Shown: positions 37,620 through 48,405 of the stretch, piece by piece
How positions within the stretch are numbered: the first letter of the stretch is position 1
How the letters are laid out: the number at the start of each line of letters is the position of its first letter
NCBI GenBank assembly: GCA_039105265.1
Contig: JAPFFF010000006.1
Span: 2,170,001-2,234,000, forward strand
Direction: 5' to 3'
DNA: 64,000 bases
From: Tritrichomonas musculus
Lineage: Eukaryota > Parabasalia > Tritrichomonadida > Tritrichomonadidae
Translations under genes and position numbers: made by a program
The notes under the pieces: generated by a model
Told to the model about the DNA's origin: nothing
The model's database searches: none
Seen by the model: only the letters and a program-made list of their open reading frames with translations

Positions 37620-39258
37620 GCCTGTTCAAATGGGATTTTTTTGATTTTTGGGATGTGCATTTTTTATGATTTTGGGAGAGGAATTCTTTATAGCACATTC
37701 AACTTTTTCAGAAGAAAATAATCGTCCATTTTTTCGAGATTTATTTTACATAGAAAAGATTAAAAGTTCCTTGTATTTTTTATAGATTTCTTAATTTATG
37801 CCATTTAGAGATTATGATAAACGCGAAATAATCGAAAATTTTCAAAAATGAGATTATTATTTGATTAATATTTATTCTTAAAAATTGTTGATTTAGATAA
37901 TCAAATGGCTTAATGGGCTTCCAACATTGATATAATTTAGGATTTATTGGTTAAAATCAGTATTAAATAAGAAAACAAATATTTTTAAAATATTTTAAAG
38001 GAATAAAAAAAGCATGAATAGGGGGTCATGCTATTTTGTTTAAAAATTTTTATTTTTAATTTCTCAAAAAGTTTTTTTAGACCATATATACATTCAAAAA
38101 GTTCTCTGTGCTACAGCACTGTGCTAAAAAATAACACCCATTTTGGGATTTCTAAAAAAAAAAAAAAAAAAAAAAAGCAATTTATTTGACCTTTTTTGAT
38201 CGTGTTTAATTCAAATATATAACTTACAATTTATAAATAAAAAAAGAGGTGCGGACACCTACTTTACATTTTTAACGTTTATAAAAATATGAATATCTTT
38301 TTATATATTAATAATTATTAAATAACATTTTGATATTATATTCTAGTGCACTTATTTTATATATTTATTATTTAAATGTTTTAAAATATCAATTATATAA
38401 GTTATAATAACACAAACAAGTATCCTATGAAAATAACACAATCCAGCCACCTGATGGATGGATTGAAATTATAATGATTAATTATTATATATATTGGAAA
38501 TTAATGATTAATTATGCATTTTGTTATTTTATAAATATTTCATATTTTGTTAAAAAGTTCATTTTAATGAATTTTTACATATTTTTTTGAAATATCTAAA
38601 TAAATAAAGAATTTATTTAGATTATAATTACATTTAAATATATTACATTTAATTTAATAAAGATATGCTAAATTTAGTTTAATTTGATTCAGGGGGCTGA
38701 GCTGCAAAAATCAATTTTAAAATCATAAACATTAATAACGATTTTTTTTCAATAAGAAATTTTAATTAAAATATTAAGCAAATATCTTTTTATATTTATA
38801 TGTATATCATAGATTATATAACTTTTAATAATATTATATATACTATAAAAATATATAAAATAAATATAAACAATTAATAAACTTTATATAACTGTATATT
38901 CTAAATATTGAACAATTATAATTTCAAAGCGTTTCTCATAAAATGTTAATTTGAGAGAAATGAAATAAATAATTTTCTTTAATTCAATTTTATATCAAGT
39001 ATTGATAATTTTATTTGAAATAAACTTATCAATTTTTTTTTTCTTTTTCAAAAAATTAAAATATATATTTTTTTTATATTGAACGTCAATATAATCTTTA
39101 TATTTAGGGAATATATTTATTTCCTTATATTTTATATAATATAATTATATTTCAAGTCATCCTGCATTTTTCATACCTAACTATGCTCTTTTAAAAGGTT
39201 TGTTTTTATCCCAATGGATTTCGGTTATCCCAGCGGTTTATCCCATTTGAACAAGGTT
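37620..39258. mobile_element. MULE-like non-autonomous element, about 1.64 kb (tentative)
   Basis: A 13-bp perfect inverted pair, GTTCAAATGGGAT at 37624-37636 and its complement at 39240-39252, lies just inside an 11-bp direct repeat AACATAAATAA (37609-37619 and 39259-39269). Each arm also has a second GGGAT further in. A 9-11 bp target duplication is typical of Mutator-like elements, a superfamily known in trichomonads. The interior has an A tract near 38155-38176, a small hairpin near 38100 and very AT-rich DNA, with no coding capacity. The AT-rich direct repeat could be chance, hence modest confidence. Confidence 0.5.
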
Positions 39259-39361
39259 AACATAAATAAATACAACCAAAGAAATTTAATAAATCAAGCA
39301 TTTTATAAAATATAAAGTAATATATAATAAATAAATAAATAATAAAAAAACATCAAATTTT

Positions 39362-40819
39362 CTATTCTAAAGATTCTTTTTCATATGTTGTTATGATCCG
39401 AAACTCATCTGCGTAAAGTAATTCAGATGAAATGACTCTTTCATTTATTCGAATTATCTCTTCAGTTGGGTAACCATCAACGGCAATTTCACATGCGATC
39501 ACTATACCATGTTGAGAAACAGCATATATATATCTACTATCCATAGAAAAGTGGAGAGATATAATATCTGTAATATGAAATTGCTTTTTAAACTTCAATT
39601 TCTGTGTACCAATATCAAATACACATAATTCACCATCAAAAACAGCAAGCATTTTACCATCATTAGAAAAAGCAATAGCTGAATTTTTTTTAGGCTGTCC
39701 GATGAACAACCTAACTGTATCAGCAGATCTCAAATCCCAAATACGAATTGCGGGCTCAATTGAAAGAGATCCAATATAGGCGCAATTTGGATGAAAAGCG
39801 ACATCTGTAACGGCTTCTTGAAATCCACTTAAAATACGGTGAAGTTGATGCTTTGGCGTATCAAAAACATGGATAAGCCCATTACCAGAACCAATTGCAA
39901 AAATTCCACCATGCGGAGCAAAACAAGAACAAATAATTGGCATAAATTTGGAATTCATGTGATGACTTGCTGATGAACTCCAAAGTGAAATACTACCACA
40001 CAAATCGGCAGTCAAAAGTACTTTTGATTGACTTGATAAACTGAGGGTAGTAACTGCTGAGCTATGAGTATATAATTGTGTTGCTTTTTGGGCATTTGTA
40101 TCAATTTTGAGAATGTTTTGATCGTTACAACATGCATATACCGTAGGCTCCTCTTTTGATATTGCAGCAAAAGATGCTGAACTAATTCGGGCTTGGACAA
40201 TACTCATATCTGACATTACAGAATTAAGTGAAAACCTAGAAATAGGATTTCTATCTTTCTGCTGCTTTCTATCTGGAATAATTATGATTTTTGATGAATA
40301 TAATAAAAAAAGTTGCGAGTGGTCTGGCTTGTGTAGAAAACTAACAATTTTTTTATGAGTTTCATCATCACATTTAATTTTATAACGTTGCGTCGAAAAA
40401 AGACAGGCCAATTTACTATAATGTTGTTCATCAGTAACAAATAATCGAGCATCTTCTCTATCATCTTCAGGAACAAAATTTAAATATTTATGTGTGAAAT
40501 CTTGTACTAATGTTTGGTCCTCTTTTTTCTTGAGTTGCATAACAATAAGACAAAATAAAGGAAAAATTGATTTTTGAATTGGCTGACAATTCGGATTTTC
40601 TTTAGCGAATGAAATAAATTGATCAAATTGCTGAAAATACGAGAGGTTCTTTGCCCCTGGGCATGAAAAAATAAAATTATTTGGCGTCGATTCTAAAAAA
40701 GCTGGCGTTTTTAAAAACTCATCTAAAGTAATGCCACGCGGCGACACTTTATTTTCAAAGTTATATTTTTGGGAGAAATTTTCTTCAAGTATGGAGCATA
40801 TATATTTATTTGAGCTCAT
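39362..40819 (-). CDS. TAF5-like protein (TFIID subunit), 485 aa
   Basis: Residues about 58-165 fit the TAF5 NTD2 pattern: YFQQFDQFISFAKENPNC then IFPLFCLIVMQL, DFTHKYLNFVPEDD and a final helix pair. Residues about 220-470 form WD40 blades (AVTTLSLSSQSKVLLTADLC, IRIWDLRSADTVRLFIGQ, AIAFSNDGKMLAVFDGELC), in the order seen in TAF5. It would be a core subunit of TFIID (or a SAGA-like complex) acting in RNA polymerase II initiation. It is shorter than yeast or human TAF5 (about 800 aa), lacking the N-terminal LisH part. A different NTD2-less WD40 protein is less likely. Confidence 0.7.
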   Translation of the reverse strand: MSSNKYICSILEENFSQKYNFENKVSPRGITLDEFLKTPAFLESTPNNFIFSCPGAKNLSYFQQFDQFISFAKENPNCQPIQKSIFPLFCLIVMQLKKKEDQTLVQDFTHKYLNFVPEDDREDARLFVTDEQHYSKLACLFSTQRYKIKCDDETHKKIVSFLHKPDHSQLFLLYSSKIIIIPDRKQQKDRNPISRFSLNSVMSDMSIVQARISSASFAAISKEEPTVYACCNDQNILKIDTNAQKATQLYTHSSAVTTLSLSSQSKVLLTADLCGSISLWSSSASHHMNSKFMPIICSCFAPHGGIFAIGSGNGLIHVFDTPKHQLHRILSGFQEAVTDVAFHPNCAYIGSLSIEPAIRIWDLRSADTVRLFIGQPKKNSAIAFSNDGKMLAVFDGELCVFDIGTQKLKFKKQFHITDIISLHFSMDSRYIYAVSQHGIVIACEIAVDGYPTEEIIRINERVISSELLYADEFRIITTYEKESLE

Positions 40820-41438
40820 GGATTTTTCAAAAGTTTTTTAAAAAAAAATTGAATCACTCAATCAACTTTTATACAAAATATTTTTGTGTTTTTTGTGCTT
40901 TAATCTTATATTCTATCTAGAATATACATATTTAAATATATCACAATATTAAAATTTCTATTTTATGAACAATTTCCCAAAAAAATATAAAGATATTTTT
41001 ATTTTTATATACTAATTACATATGATTTGGGAGAAGAAGTTAAGCAGGATTAAAACATCAAGTTATTCAAAAAACAAGATACTTATGAAACAAAAATAGA
41101 CTGAGCGAATTCCAAAATACTTTTATGAATACAAGCAGGTGTTCAAATTATAAGTAATCATAATGAATATTATCATGAAATAGATTTACTCCAATTACAA
41201 CTTGAAAGGGATAAAAAAGTATTCGACTCAAATATCGTATAAAAATACTTGTTATTTATTAACCCTGAAATGATATCAATAATTACTAAACGCAATTTAG
41301 TGCCGGAGAAGTAAATAACACAAAAGAAAGCTTTATTATTCCAATGTTTTGCTTAAATAATTCCAACAAAATTCAATGACTCATTCAATGCAATATATGA
41401 TGCAAAAATTTAAATATATATATATATTAAATTCATAT
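40820..41438. other. Spacer with a possible decayed coding remnant
   Basis: About 41144-41313 shows coding-like codons in two short adjoining frames (for example EIDLLQLQLERDKKVFD and FINPEMISIITKRN), resembling N-terminal parts of trichomonad ankyrin-type proteins. It is too short and interrupted by a stop at 41240-41242 to be a gene. The rest is AT-rich DNA. Confidence 0.3.
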
Positions 41439-42533
41439 TTAAAATAGTCTTTGTTCAAGTGGATCATCTGGATTTGTGAAGTCCATGTAAATGTTACCAC
41501 GTGCATCATCAAATTCAGTTCTTTGGTATGTGTCGCATGGATAAAATAAGTCGTCTTCATTCATTGGCTGATGCTTTTTAATACATGCTTCAGCATTACC
41601 ACTATATGTATTATTTTCACTATGAATTTCAGAAGTAAAAGCATAAAATGATTTTTCTTCATTATCAGAAAATATGTTTTCAGAAACTTGCAAATCTGAA
41701 AGATAAGAATATATAGCTGTGCCATTTATTCCAGCCATAGTATTTAGGAAGCAGCATCTTGAAATTTCACTTTGGAAATTGACATGAGAGTCTCGAATAT
41801 AAATTGCACCACCATTAAAAGTTGCATTTGTTGAAATAAATTTGCAATCGTGCACATAAAGTGTCGATTTTGCTGCATAAATTGCCCCACCTCGCTGACC
41901 AAATGTTTTTGTAAAAATACAATTTCTAAAAATCATATCTGCACCAAAAGCAAAGGCGGATTGAGTATTTTCAAAGGAACAATCTTCAAATTCGACACAT
42001 GTTTCAGAAAGCGCTTTAAATATTCTACCTTTGTTATTTTTAAATATGCAATTAACGAAGATCCAATGTCCTCCAGTTGTTGAAAACATATCATGCTTAT
42101 TTTTTTCAAAAGTACAGTCTTGAAAAACGATTTGAGGATATGTTGACCAAGAATGTTGTCTGCTCATTATTAGCTTGTCAAAATTTCGAAAAGTAAATCC
42201 CTTGAACTTTCCCCACGTAAATACTCTTTGATTTTCAAGATAGTACATCGTTCCACCTGTAAGCATTTTACCATCAATGGCAGTACCTTGCTTATTTGCA
42301 ATTAATGTAACATTATTTTGAACAACGTTTTCAATTAAATCTGAAAATTCAGAAGGATATGTTGGTGGATATATAACACGATCATTAACGTAAATAACAT
42401 CAGCCTTTTTCATTACAAGCGAGGCCTCATTATAACTGCACTCGCTGTGAAAGCAATCACCTGTTCCCTGCATTGAAGTATATAAATTTGTTGATTCTCT
42501 ACTTAAAGTAATAACCAAAAGAGCAAAAAACAT
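41439..42533 (-). CDS. Secreted Pmp-like beta-helix protein, 364 aa
   Basis: Starts with a hydrophobic signal-peptide-like segment (MFFALLVITLS). The body (about 95-310) is a right-handed parallel beta-helix built from turns such as IVFQDCTFEKNK, WIFVNCIFKNNKG, MIFRNCIFTKT and repeated GGAIY motifs (RGGAIYAAKS, NGGAIYIRDS), as in chlamydial polymorphic membrane proteins. Trichomonads carry a large family of Pmp-like surface proteins thought to mediate adhesion. No C-terminal membrane helix is visible, so this one is probably soluble and secreted, or held by partners. Many Cys residues suggest disulphides. Confidence 0.8.
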   Translation of the reverse strand: MFFALLVITLSRESTNLYTSMQGTGDCFHSECSYNEASLVMKKADVIYVNDRVIYPPTYPSEFSDLIENVVQNNVTLIANKQGTAIDGKMLTGGTMYYLENQRVFTWGKFKGFTFRNFDKLIMSRQHSWSTYPQIVFQDCTFEKNKHDMFSTTGGHWIFVNCIFKNNKGRIFKALSETCVEFEDCSFENTQSAFAFGADMIFRNCIFTKTFGQRGGAIYAAKSTLYVHDCKFISTNATFNGGAIYIRDSHVNFQSEISRCCFLNTMAGINGTAIYSYLSDLQVSENIFSDNEEKSFYAFTSEIHSENNTYSGNAEACIKKHQPMNEDDLFYPCDTYQRTEFDDARGNIYMDFTNPDDPLEQRLF

Positions 42534-43197
42534 GTTTATTTTTCATTATTTTTTTAAATCATGCTTTTTTTCTAAAAATTATTTTTTAATAATCAAATTA
42601 TATATTCAAACACATTTTCCCCGGAAAACTAAAAAATAAAAAACGAATGTTTTTGCTTTATTTTTATTTGCATTTTACCTTTCTTTTTTTTTGGGAATTT
42701 AAAAAACAAAAAAGTATAAGAAAAATAGAGAAATACAATCATCTTTTTAGTCATTGCAAAGCATGAATGATGCTTTTGGAATAAGAAACACATTAGTTAA
42801 TTGAAATACAGATGATTATGATTAATATTTATTTTTATTTAAATATAATAAGTAATTGTAAACATATTAATTACTTAAAAAATTCTTATATAAAAAGAAA
42901 TAATGATTTTTTTTTGATGTTATTTCAAAATTCAAAAGTTTTGAATCAAAACATTTCAAAAATTGAATCAATAAAAATTTTCATTTTTGAATATTATATT
43001 AAAATATCTTCAAACAGATTCTTTTAAATCACGAAATGATAATTATTTTATTTAATAATTTCAATAAATAAAATAACAAACATATAAAAAGAACAATTTA
43101 TTTAAAAATCACGCATCTTTCAAAAAGAAAAAAAGAAAGAAAATAACGATTTTTTTGTGACAAATTCTTTGACCTTAACGTATTATCAAAAGAAAGC
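42534..43197. other. Divergent AT-rich promoter region
   Basis: About 660 bp between divergent genes. A 71-codon frame at 42812-43027 is AT-driven (Ile, Phe, Asn) and not considered a gene. Nothing else stands out. Confidence 0.5.
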
Positions 43198-46100
43198 ATG
43201 ATTCAAGAGCCTCCTGTTTGTTCAGAATATCTTGATCTACTCGAAAAAAGACGCGCATTTAAACGACATACTACAACTGTTGCAGAAATTAATGTTCATC
43301 CAGCAGCAGTAGATACTTCAACACCACCAAAAGTACCTCGATTAGAATTATATGAACAAATAAGGACACGAAATCGTCTTATTCAACTTAGAATTGAAGG
43401 AGAAAATATGAAAAATATTAATCAGATTTATCGTCAATCGCAAGAAAGGCTAGTTCATGACAAACAAATTAAGGTAAGAAAATCGGTACAAACTCCTCGA
43501 TCAACCAAAAAATGGTCAGAACAACTTCTTGAATACGAACAGCAAATTTCAATTCTACCGAAACAAGAGAGAACTCAATCAATAAAACTTGCATTTCCCG
43601 AAGGTAAACCTCTTCCAAATAGATCTATGTCATCTGCAAAAGCAAGGAGTATTATTCTTGATAGTGGAATGATTGTTGTTGATGAAGATGAGTCGAATAC
43701 AAGCCCAAATCAATATGGAAGGCCTAATTTTTTTGTTCCTTTTGAAAAGAAACGATATGATCCAATAATCAGAAGTCATCCCAAGAAAACCCATCAACAA
43801 AAAGTTCAATCACGATCAATTCAAGAAAGCGAGAGAACGGCAACCATGCCAACTAGAAAAAGTATGGAAAATACACCAAGAAAGAAGAAGAATGATGCCT
43901 CATCAACAATGCCTATTAATCGAAAAAAAACTGTCAAATCAAATCGAAAAGTTATTAGTGCTCGAAAGAAAACAGATAACAAAATCGAAATTTCAAATGG
44001 CGATGAAAGTAGCGCAACAATGAAAGATGATAATTCTGTTATTGACTCTGAAGAAAACGCAAAACTTGACAGCACCATGGATAGGAGTGCTGACAAATTA
44101 ATTAAAGATAGAAATGAACCAGAATCTAATTCTTCGAAAGAAGTTAAAAAAGATAAAGAAAAACCAATCAAAAACGAAAAGAAAGATACAGAGAAGAAAT
44201 CTAAAAAGAAATCAAGCAGTAGTTCAGGTAGCAGTAGTAGCTCAAGTAGTATCAGTAGTAATAGCAAATCATCAAAATCATCTAAAAAGAAAAAAGTTAA
44301 AAGTGACAAATCACCTGAAAAACAGAAAAATGAGAGTGACAGTTTATCTAAAAACGAATCACCTCGAAAAGAAAATCTTGAAAGCGATAAATCAACAGAA
44401 AAAGAAGAAAATGACATGTTACATGAAAAAGAGTCAAATCAGAATGCTGTTTTAGAGAGTGAAAAATCATCAGAAAATGAAAAGATCGATAAAGACGACT
44501 CAAAAACAAAAAGTGACCAAAATGATCAAACTGACTTGTTACATGAAAAAAGTGAAAGTGATACTGAAAAATTGAGTGAGTTGAATGCTAACAAAAAGTC
44601 AACCTCAAGTAGTGAAAGTGACAAAGAAGGCTTCAATTTTGAAGATAATATTGAAAAAACAAACAAAGATACTCAAAATTCTGATAAGAACAAAATTGAC
44701 ACTGAAAAAGTGGACGAATTTGACAATTTTGACGAATTTGATAATAGCAAAGAAAAGCAAGAAAAACAGCCAAGCAGCGATAACAGCTCTAAGCTCGACA
44801 GCGAAATAGACGAGATGCTGAGCGGATCACTCGTGAGGAAGACTGAACAGAGCGAGGGCGGTTCAATGAAGGACGTTAAGAATAACGAGAGCGGAAAGCT
44901 GGGTGGCATCGTGAGCGCAATCGGAAAAGGACTCTTTGGCGATCAAAAGGCAGCAGAGAGGTCTGTAAATATTGACGAGAAACAAGAAGAGGAAGCTAAA
45001 TCATCTGACAAGGAAAAAAGTGAATCAGAGAAAGAAGAATCCCATTCAGATAAGAATAGGTCAGAACCAGATAAAGAGAAAAGTGAATCAGATAAGAATG
45101 AGTCAGAATCAGATAAAGAGAAAAGTGAATCAGATAAGAATGAGTCAGAACCAGAGAAAGAGAAATCAGAATCAGATAAGATTAAGTCAGAATCATACAA
45201 AGAGAAATCTGAATCAGACAAAGAGAAATCTGAATCATACAAAGAGAAATCTGAATCAGACAAAGAGAAATCTGAATCATACAAAGAGAAATCTGAATCA
45301 GACAAAGAGAAATCTGAATCAGACAAAGAGAAATCTGAATCAGACAAAGAGAAATCTGAATCAGACAAAGAGAAATCTGAATCAGACAAAGAGAAATCTG
45401 AATCAGACAAAGAGAAATCTGAATCAGACAAAGAGAAATCTGAATCAGACAAAGAGAAAAGTGTATCAGATAAGATTAAGTCAGAACCAGACAAAGAGAA
45501 AAGTGAATCAGACAAAGAGAAATCTGAATCAGACAAAGAGAAAAGTGAATTAGACAAAGAGAAAAGTGAATTAGACAAAGAGAAAAGTGAATCAGAACGT
45601 GGTGGCGCAGGCGATAAGTCGGAGGACTCTGACCGCCACTCAGAATCATCAGACATCGAAAAAGGAACGCCAAAAATTGAAGGACTGTTTGGCCAAGTTG
45701 CTGGCAGCCTGCTCGAGAAAAACGATGACTCAGAGGCAGGCGGCAAGGACTACGGAGACGAGGTTGACCCTGAGCCAGTCTCAGACACGCCAATCTTCGA
45801 CTTCGATGCAAAAGATAAGACTGCAGTTAAAGACAAGAGCGAGTTAGATAAAGATAAATCAGATTCAGATAAAGAGAAAAGTGAATCAGACAAAGAGAAA
45901 TCAGAGTCAGATAAAGAGAAGTCAGATTCAGATAAAGAGAAAAGTGAATCAAACAAAGAGAAGTCAGATTCAGATAAAGAGAAAAGTGAATCAAACAAAG
46001 AGAAATCAGAGTCAGATAAAGAGAAAAGTGAATCAAACAAAGAGAAGTCAGATTCAGATAAAGAGAAAAGTGAATCAAACAAAGAGAAATCAGAGTCAGA

Positions 46101-47001
46101 TAAAGAGAAGTCAGATTCAGATAAAGAGAAAAGTGAATCAGACAAAGAGAAGTCAGATTCAGATAAAGAGAAAAGTGAATCAGACAAAGAGAAATCAGAT
46201 TCAGATAAAGAGAAAAGTGAATCAGACAAAGAGAAGTCAGATTCAGATAAAGAGAAAAGTGAATCAGATAAAGAGAAGTCAGATTCAGATAAAGAGAAAA
46301 GTGAATCAAACAAAGAGAAATCAGATTCAGATAAAGAGAAAAGTGAATCAAACAAAGAGAAATCAGAGTCAGATAAAGAGAAGTCAGATTCAGATAAAGA
46401 GAAAAGTGAATCAGACAAAGAGAAGTCAGATTCAGATAAAGAGAAAAGTGAATCAAACGAAGATAAATCAGAGTCAGATAAAGATAAATCAGAGTCAGAT
46501 AAAGATAAATCAGAGTCAGATAAAGATAAATCAGAGTCAGATAAAGAGAAAAGTGAATCAGACAAGGAAAAATCAGATTCAAATAAGAATAAATCGGAAT
46601 CAGATAAAGAGACATCTGATCGTCATTCCGATAACCAGGAACCCGAGAAGGACTACGGCGATGAAGTCGATCCAGAGCCAGTCTCAGACACGCCAATGAT
46701 CGACTTCGATGCTCAGAAACCAAACGAGCAAGATGCACAGAGCAGCCACAAGAGCGAGAAAGAGTCAGACTCGTCCGATGCGCACTCAGACACGCAGAAA
46801 GCTGCAGAGAAGGACTACGGCGATGAAGTCGATCCAGAGCCAGTCTCGGACACTCCGGTGATCGACTTCGACGCGCCCAAAGAGGAGGCGAAGGCTGAAA
46901 GCGACAAAGGAGGACAATCTGACAATGATGATTCAATCATCTCTGAGTACTCAATTAGGGACCTGACGTCTGATTCCGGCTCTGAAAGTGACGGTTTTTA
47001 A
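43198..47001 (+). CDS. Giant charged tandem-repeat protein (SDKEKSE heptads), 1267 aa
   Basis: The N-terminal 250 residues are basic and probably disordered (PRSTKKWSEQLLEYEQQ). A Lys/Ser/Glu-rich stretch with a poly-Ser run follows (about 338-360). Two blocks of 7-residue repeats (ESDKEKS and variants with N, Y, L) occupy about residues 602-801 and 880-1141, encoded by 21-bp DNA units; the second block shows 42-bp higher-order alternation of ESDKEKS and DSDKEKS/ESNKEKS. A motif KDYGDEVDPEPVSDTP followed by FDFDA occurs three times (about 850, 1150, 1204), marking module ends. No signal peptide or membrane segment. No enzymatic function is evident; long charged repeats suggest a filamentous or scaffold role. 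Length is likely to vary between strains by repeat slippage. Confidence 0.85.
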   Translation: MIQEPPVCSEYLDLLEKRRAFKRHTTTVAEINVHPAAVDTSTPPKVPRLELYEQIRTRNRLIQLRIEGENMKNINQIYRQSQERLVHDKQIKVRKSVQTPRSTKKWSEQLLEYEQQISILPKQERTQSIKLAFPEGKPLPNRSMSSAKARSIILDSGMIVVDEDESNTSPNQYGRPNFFVPFEKKRYDPIIRSHPKKTHQQKVQSRSIQESERTATMPTRKSMENTPRKKKNDASSTMPINRKKTVKSNRKVISARKKTDNKIEISNGDESSATMKDDNSVIDSEENAKLDSTMDRSADKLIKDRNEPESNSSKEVKKDKEKPIKNEKKDTEKKSKKKSSSSSGSSSSSSSISSNSKSSKSSKKKKVKSDKSPEKQKNESDSLSKNESPRKENLESDKSTEKEENDMLHEKESNQNAVLESEKSSENEKIDKDDSKTKSDQNDQTDLLHEKSESDTEKLSELNANKKSTSSSESDKEGFNFEDNIEKTNKDTQNSDKNKIDTEKVDEFDNFDEFDNSKEKQEKQPSSDNSSKLDSEIDEMLSGSLVRKTEQSEGGSMKDVKNNESGKLGGIVSAIGKGLFGDQKAAERSVNIDEKQEEEAKSSDKEKSESEKEESHSDKNRSEPDKEKSESDKNESESDKEKSESDKNESEPEKEKSESDKIKSESYKEKSESDKEKSESYKEKSESDKEKSESYKEKSESDKEKSESDKEKSESDKEKSESDKEKSESDKEKSESDKEKSESDKEKSESDKEKSVSDKIKSEPDKEKSESDKEKSESDKEKSELDKEKSELDKEKSESERGGAGDKSEDSDRHSESSDIEKGTPKIEGLFGQVAGSLLEKNDDSEAGGKDYGDEVDPEPVSDTPIFDFDAKDKTAVKDKSELDKDKSDSDKEKSESDKEKSESDKEKSDSDKEKSESNKEKSDSDKEKSESNKEKSESDKEKSESNKEKSDSDKEKSESNKEKSESDKEKSDSDKEKSESDKEKSDSDKEKSESDKEKSDSDKEKSESDKEKSDSDKEKSESDKEKSDSDKEKSESNKEKSDSDKEKSESNKEKSESDKEKSDSDKEKSESDKEKSDSDKEKSESNEDKSESDKDKSESDKDKSESDKDKSESDKEKSESDKEKSDSNKNKSESDKETSDRHSDNQEPEKDYGDEVDPEPVSDTPMIDFDAQKPNEQDAQSSHKSEKESDSSDAHSDTQKAAEKDYGDEVDPEPVSDTPVIDFDAPKEEAKAESDKGGQSDNDDSIISEYSIRDLTSDSGSESDGF

Positions 47002-47040
47002 TATTATATAATTTTTTATTTTATTTTTTTTTTTGTGGAT

Positions 47041-47064
47041 TCAAATGCTTTTAAAAGCATTTGA
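47041..47064. repeat. Perfect 24-bp palindrome after the repeat-protein gene
   Basis: TCAAATGCTTTT followed directly by its exact reverse complement, 40 bp after the stop at 47001. It could form a 12-bp hairpin without loop mismatch and may act in transcript 3'-end formation. A second inverted pair AAGCATGC/GCATGCTT lies just downstream (47096-47103 and 47132-47139). Confidence 0.75.
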
Positions 47065-48405
47065 AATTGCGATATCAATATTATTATAGAGAGACAAGCA
47101 TGCCTTTCTTATTGTTGCTTATTGATTTGATGCATGCTTATTTTGTATTTATTTATTTATTTATTTATTTATTTTTTTTTTTTTTTTTTGGTTTTTATTT
47201 ATAGTTTTGTTTAATTGAAATAATGTTTGAATAAATATAGGATTTGCTTTGATAGTTTGATTTTTTTAGAACATTTTTGAAAATTTTTATATATCATCCA
47301 TCAATGATTTAGGATGAGTTATTTTTGGCATTAGAAAAAAAAATATTTATTTAATGAATATAATAAAGTGAGGACAAAAATAGTTATAAATGAATATAAT
47401 AAAGTGAGGACAAATAACGTACTCCAGAGCAAGGTCAATTTAGCATAAATTGGCCATAATTTGATCGTTTTTTAATAAAAAAGAAAATCAAATATGATCA
47501 GAATTATTTTTTTTTTCACCATTTTAACAAATATCTCCAAATCAAAAAAGTAAAACTAATAATATAATAACAAAAATTATAATGTATAATAATAATTTTT
47601 ATATAATTGATCATCAAATATTAAATAAAATAATTAAATTGTATGAAAAATAAAAAAAACAAAATTTAGTGTTCAGGTCTATTGAAATAGAAAATTCTTT
47701 CAAAAAGTTTCACCCGGAAAAAGTGGAATAAACGATAACTCTTCATTTTGCAAAAAATTAAAATTTTAATCTCAGAAAAAAATTGAATTTTTAATTTAGA
47801 AATTCTGAGCAACGTTTTTATATTTTATTCAATAACTACATAAATTATTTTAACACACATTTGATTCTGTAATTTCAAACAGGTTTTTCTGAAATAAAAA
47901 ACTTAATATTGTCCTATCGTTTCATTACTCAATTAGAGATTGAAAATGTATTCAATTACGAATGCTGGTATTGAAAAATTCAATGTATTTCAATTTTTGA
48001 AATTATAATTTTTTGATTTTTTTTTACAAATTTATTCAAATAAGTTATTATAATAACGTATTTTTTTATTTGTTTGTAAATTATCTCAAAATAACATGAT
48101 CATTTTAATAATATTTCTTGAAAATATCTTTTGTAATGCAATATATATATTGTTTTAAAAGTAATTATTGAAAATTTAAAGATTTTTTTTTATGAAATAT
48201 TTCATAAAAATTTTTTATATCTTTTTTATTTTCTGTATTTGTCATAACTTGCATTTAAAACATTCTCATTTACATGAAATTTTGCTTATTTAGGATTGAA
48301 TTATTTTTAAAAAGTTTTATCGTTAATCATTTTGATAAATTTTCAATACCAGCAAAGTTTTGAAAGCAAGTTGAGTGAAAATTTTTGTTGACCTCATAAA
48401 ATTTT
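47065..48405. other. AT-rich spacer with simple and direct repeats
   Basis: Holds a (TTTA)n run near 47150-47172 followed by a T tract, and a 26-bp direct duplication (AATGAATATAATAAAGTGAG plus GACAAA) at about 47352 and 47389. The remainder up to 48405 is AT-rich without recognisable genes. Confidence 0.55.
48394..48398 (+). promoter_or_regulatory. Putative trichomonad initiator before the PTS_EIIC_2-like gene
   Basis: TCATA, with its A 10 bp before the ATG at 48406, fits TCA(Y)(W). If real, it shows that the transferred gene has gained a host-type promoter. Confidence 0.3.

Noticed and set aside
44114-44809. Alternate-frame open frames in the charged region of the repeat protein
   Set aside because: Lys/Asn-rich shadows of the main frame without independent starts or domains.
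45750-46936. Long minus-strand and alternate-frame open frames (up to 369 codons) over the repeat region
   Set aside because: They are shadows of the SDKEKSE repeat DNA: a 21-bp period keeps all frames open. Plus frame 1 continues a normal non-repeat N-terminus and has a proper ATG.
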